This document shows, one piece after another, positions 21,922 through 22,227 of a stretch of DNA of 22,227 bases. The DNA comes from CAWVWF01 sp963933885. Lineage in GTDB: Bacteria > Bacteroidota > Bacteroidia > Flavobacteriales_C > GCA-002722245. The notes beneath the pieces are model-generated. The model was given only the letters and a program-made list of their open reading frames with translations. It searched no databases and was not told where the DNA came from. Location of the stretch: assembly GCA_963933885.1 (NCBI GenBank), contig CAWVWF010000032.1, positions 1-22,227 of the forward strand, written 5' to 3'. Position 1 is the first letter of the stretch. Every line of letters starts with the position of its first letter. Made by a program: the position numbers and the translations under genes.

Positions 21922-22227
21922 TGGGCTAATTAATTTTTCCTTTACAGCAAACAATACAATTCCAGATGCATTGTTAACACCAAGCTTATTCATTATGTTC
22001 TTTCGATGTGTATTAACAGTATGTGTACTTAAGAATAATTTATCTGCAATCTCTTTGTTTATAAAGCCTTCTGATATTAATTTAATTATCTCTATTTCCC
22101 TCTGTGAAATATTAAGTTCTGCACAAGTATTCTTAAATTCTAAAGCTTCGTCTACTAATAAAAGTTCTTTTACTTTCTCTACCAGGAAAACTTCATTTTT
22201 ATCAAGGGCTTTAAAAAGGTCATGCAA
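21892..22227 (-). CDS. LuxR-type transcriptional regulator (C-terminal part, cut by window edge)
   Basis: The visible 111 residues run off the window at their N-terminal side, so the real start is outside. Residues about 50-100 form a LuxR/GerE helix-turn-helix: 'ISQREIEIIKLISEGFINKE' followed by 'IADKLFLSTHTVNTHRKN' and 'MNKLGV'. This is the DNA-binding half of NarL/LuxR response regulators and of related PAS-LuxR proteins. The N-terminal portion seen here (linker 'EVFLVEKVKELLLVDEALEF') does not show whether a receiver domain is present. It is followed at 53 bases by the HAMP-GAF sensor gene, which could be functionally linked. Confidence 0.85.
   Translation of the reverse strand: MHDLFKALDKNEVFLVEKVKELLLVDEALEFKNTCAELNISQREIEIIKLISEGFINKEIADKLFLSTHTVNTHRKNIMNKLGVNNASGIVLFAVKEKLISPKEFLFSSKH

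Overview
This looks like chromosomal DNA of a Bacteroidota bacterium, most likely of the class Flavobacteriia. The base composition is AT-rich. Several genes carry the TAnnTTTG -7 promoter box typical of the phylum. A GldN-family protein, a bacillithiol-synthesis BshA and 'QVGIGT'-type secreted surface proteins point the same way. I see no phage, transposon, plasmid or CRISPR signature; it reads as a compact housekeeping region with lineage-specific secreted proteins.

Layout. 1-2350: a secreted protein with a carboxypeptidase-regulatory-like domain, two convergent serine tRNA genes (UGA on +, GCU on -) and a small sensorless histidine kinase. 2390-8850 (all -): inorganic pyrophosphatase, a GldN-like protein, two tandem paralogous surface proteins of about 640 aa, and a DUF2279-like membrane protein. 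8844-14264 (all -): phosphohexomutase, BshA, a VWA-domain membrane protein and FabG. 14313-15065 (+): an outer-membrane beta-barrel protein divergent from fabG. 15062-17632 (-): MazG, a secreted protein with a degenerate OmpA-like N-terminus, and a small secreted protein. 17744-19327 (+): release factor 3 (prfC). 19329-22227 (-): a MORN/YwqK-like secreted protein, a HAMP-GAF membrane sensor and the C-terminal part of a LuxR-type regulator that runs off the window.

Gene packing is tight. There are one-base TAATG overlaps, a one-base gap, a 19-base overlap, and two convergent pairs whose stop codons overlap or nearly touch. The most interesting signal is a repeated arrangement on the minus strand. 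At three junctions (surface protein to gldN-like, phosphohexomutase to DUF2279, fabG to VWA protein) a strong hairpin followed by 6-8 U lies not between the genes but inside the first codons of the downstream gene. The U-tract is read as Phe/Leu codons of its signal peptide or transmembrane helix. In the gldN-like case the annotated start codon sits in the apical loop. I propose that these are terminators of the upstream genes that also gate expression of the following exported protein, with readthrough depending on translation. This is an inference from sequence only.
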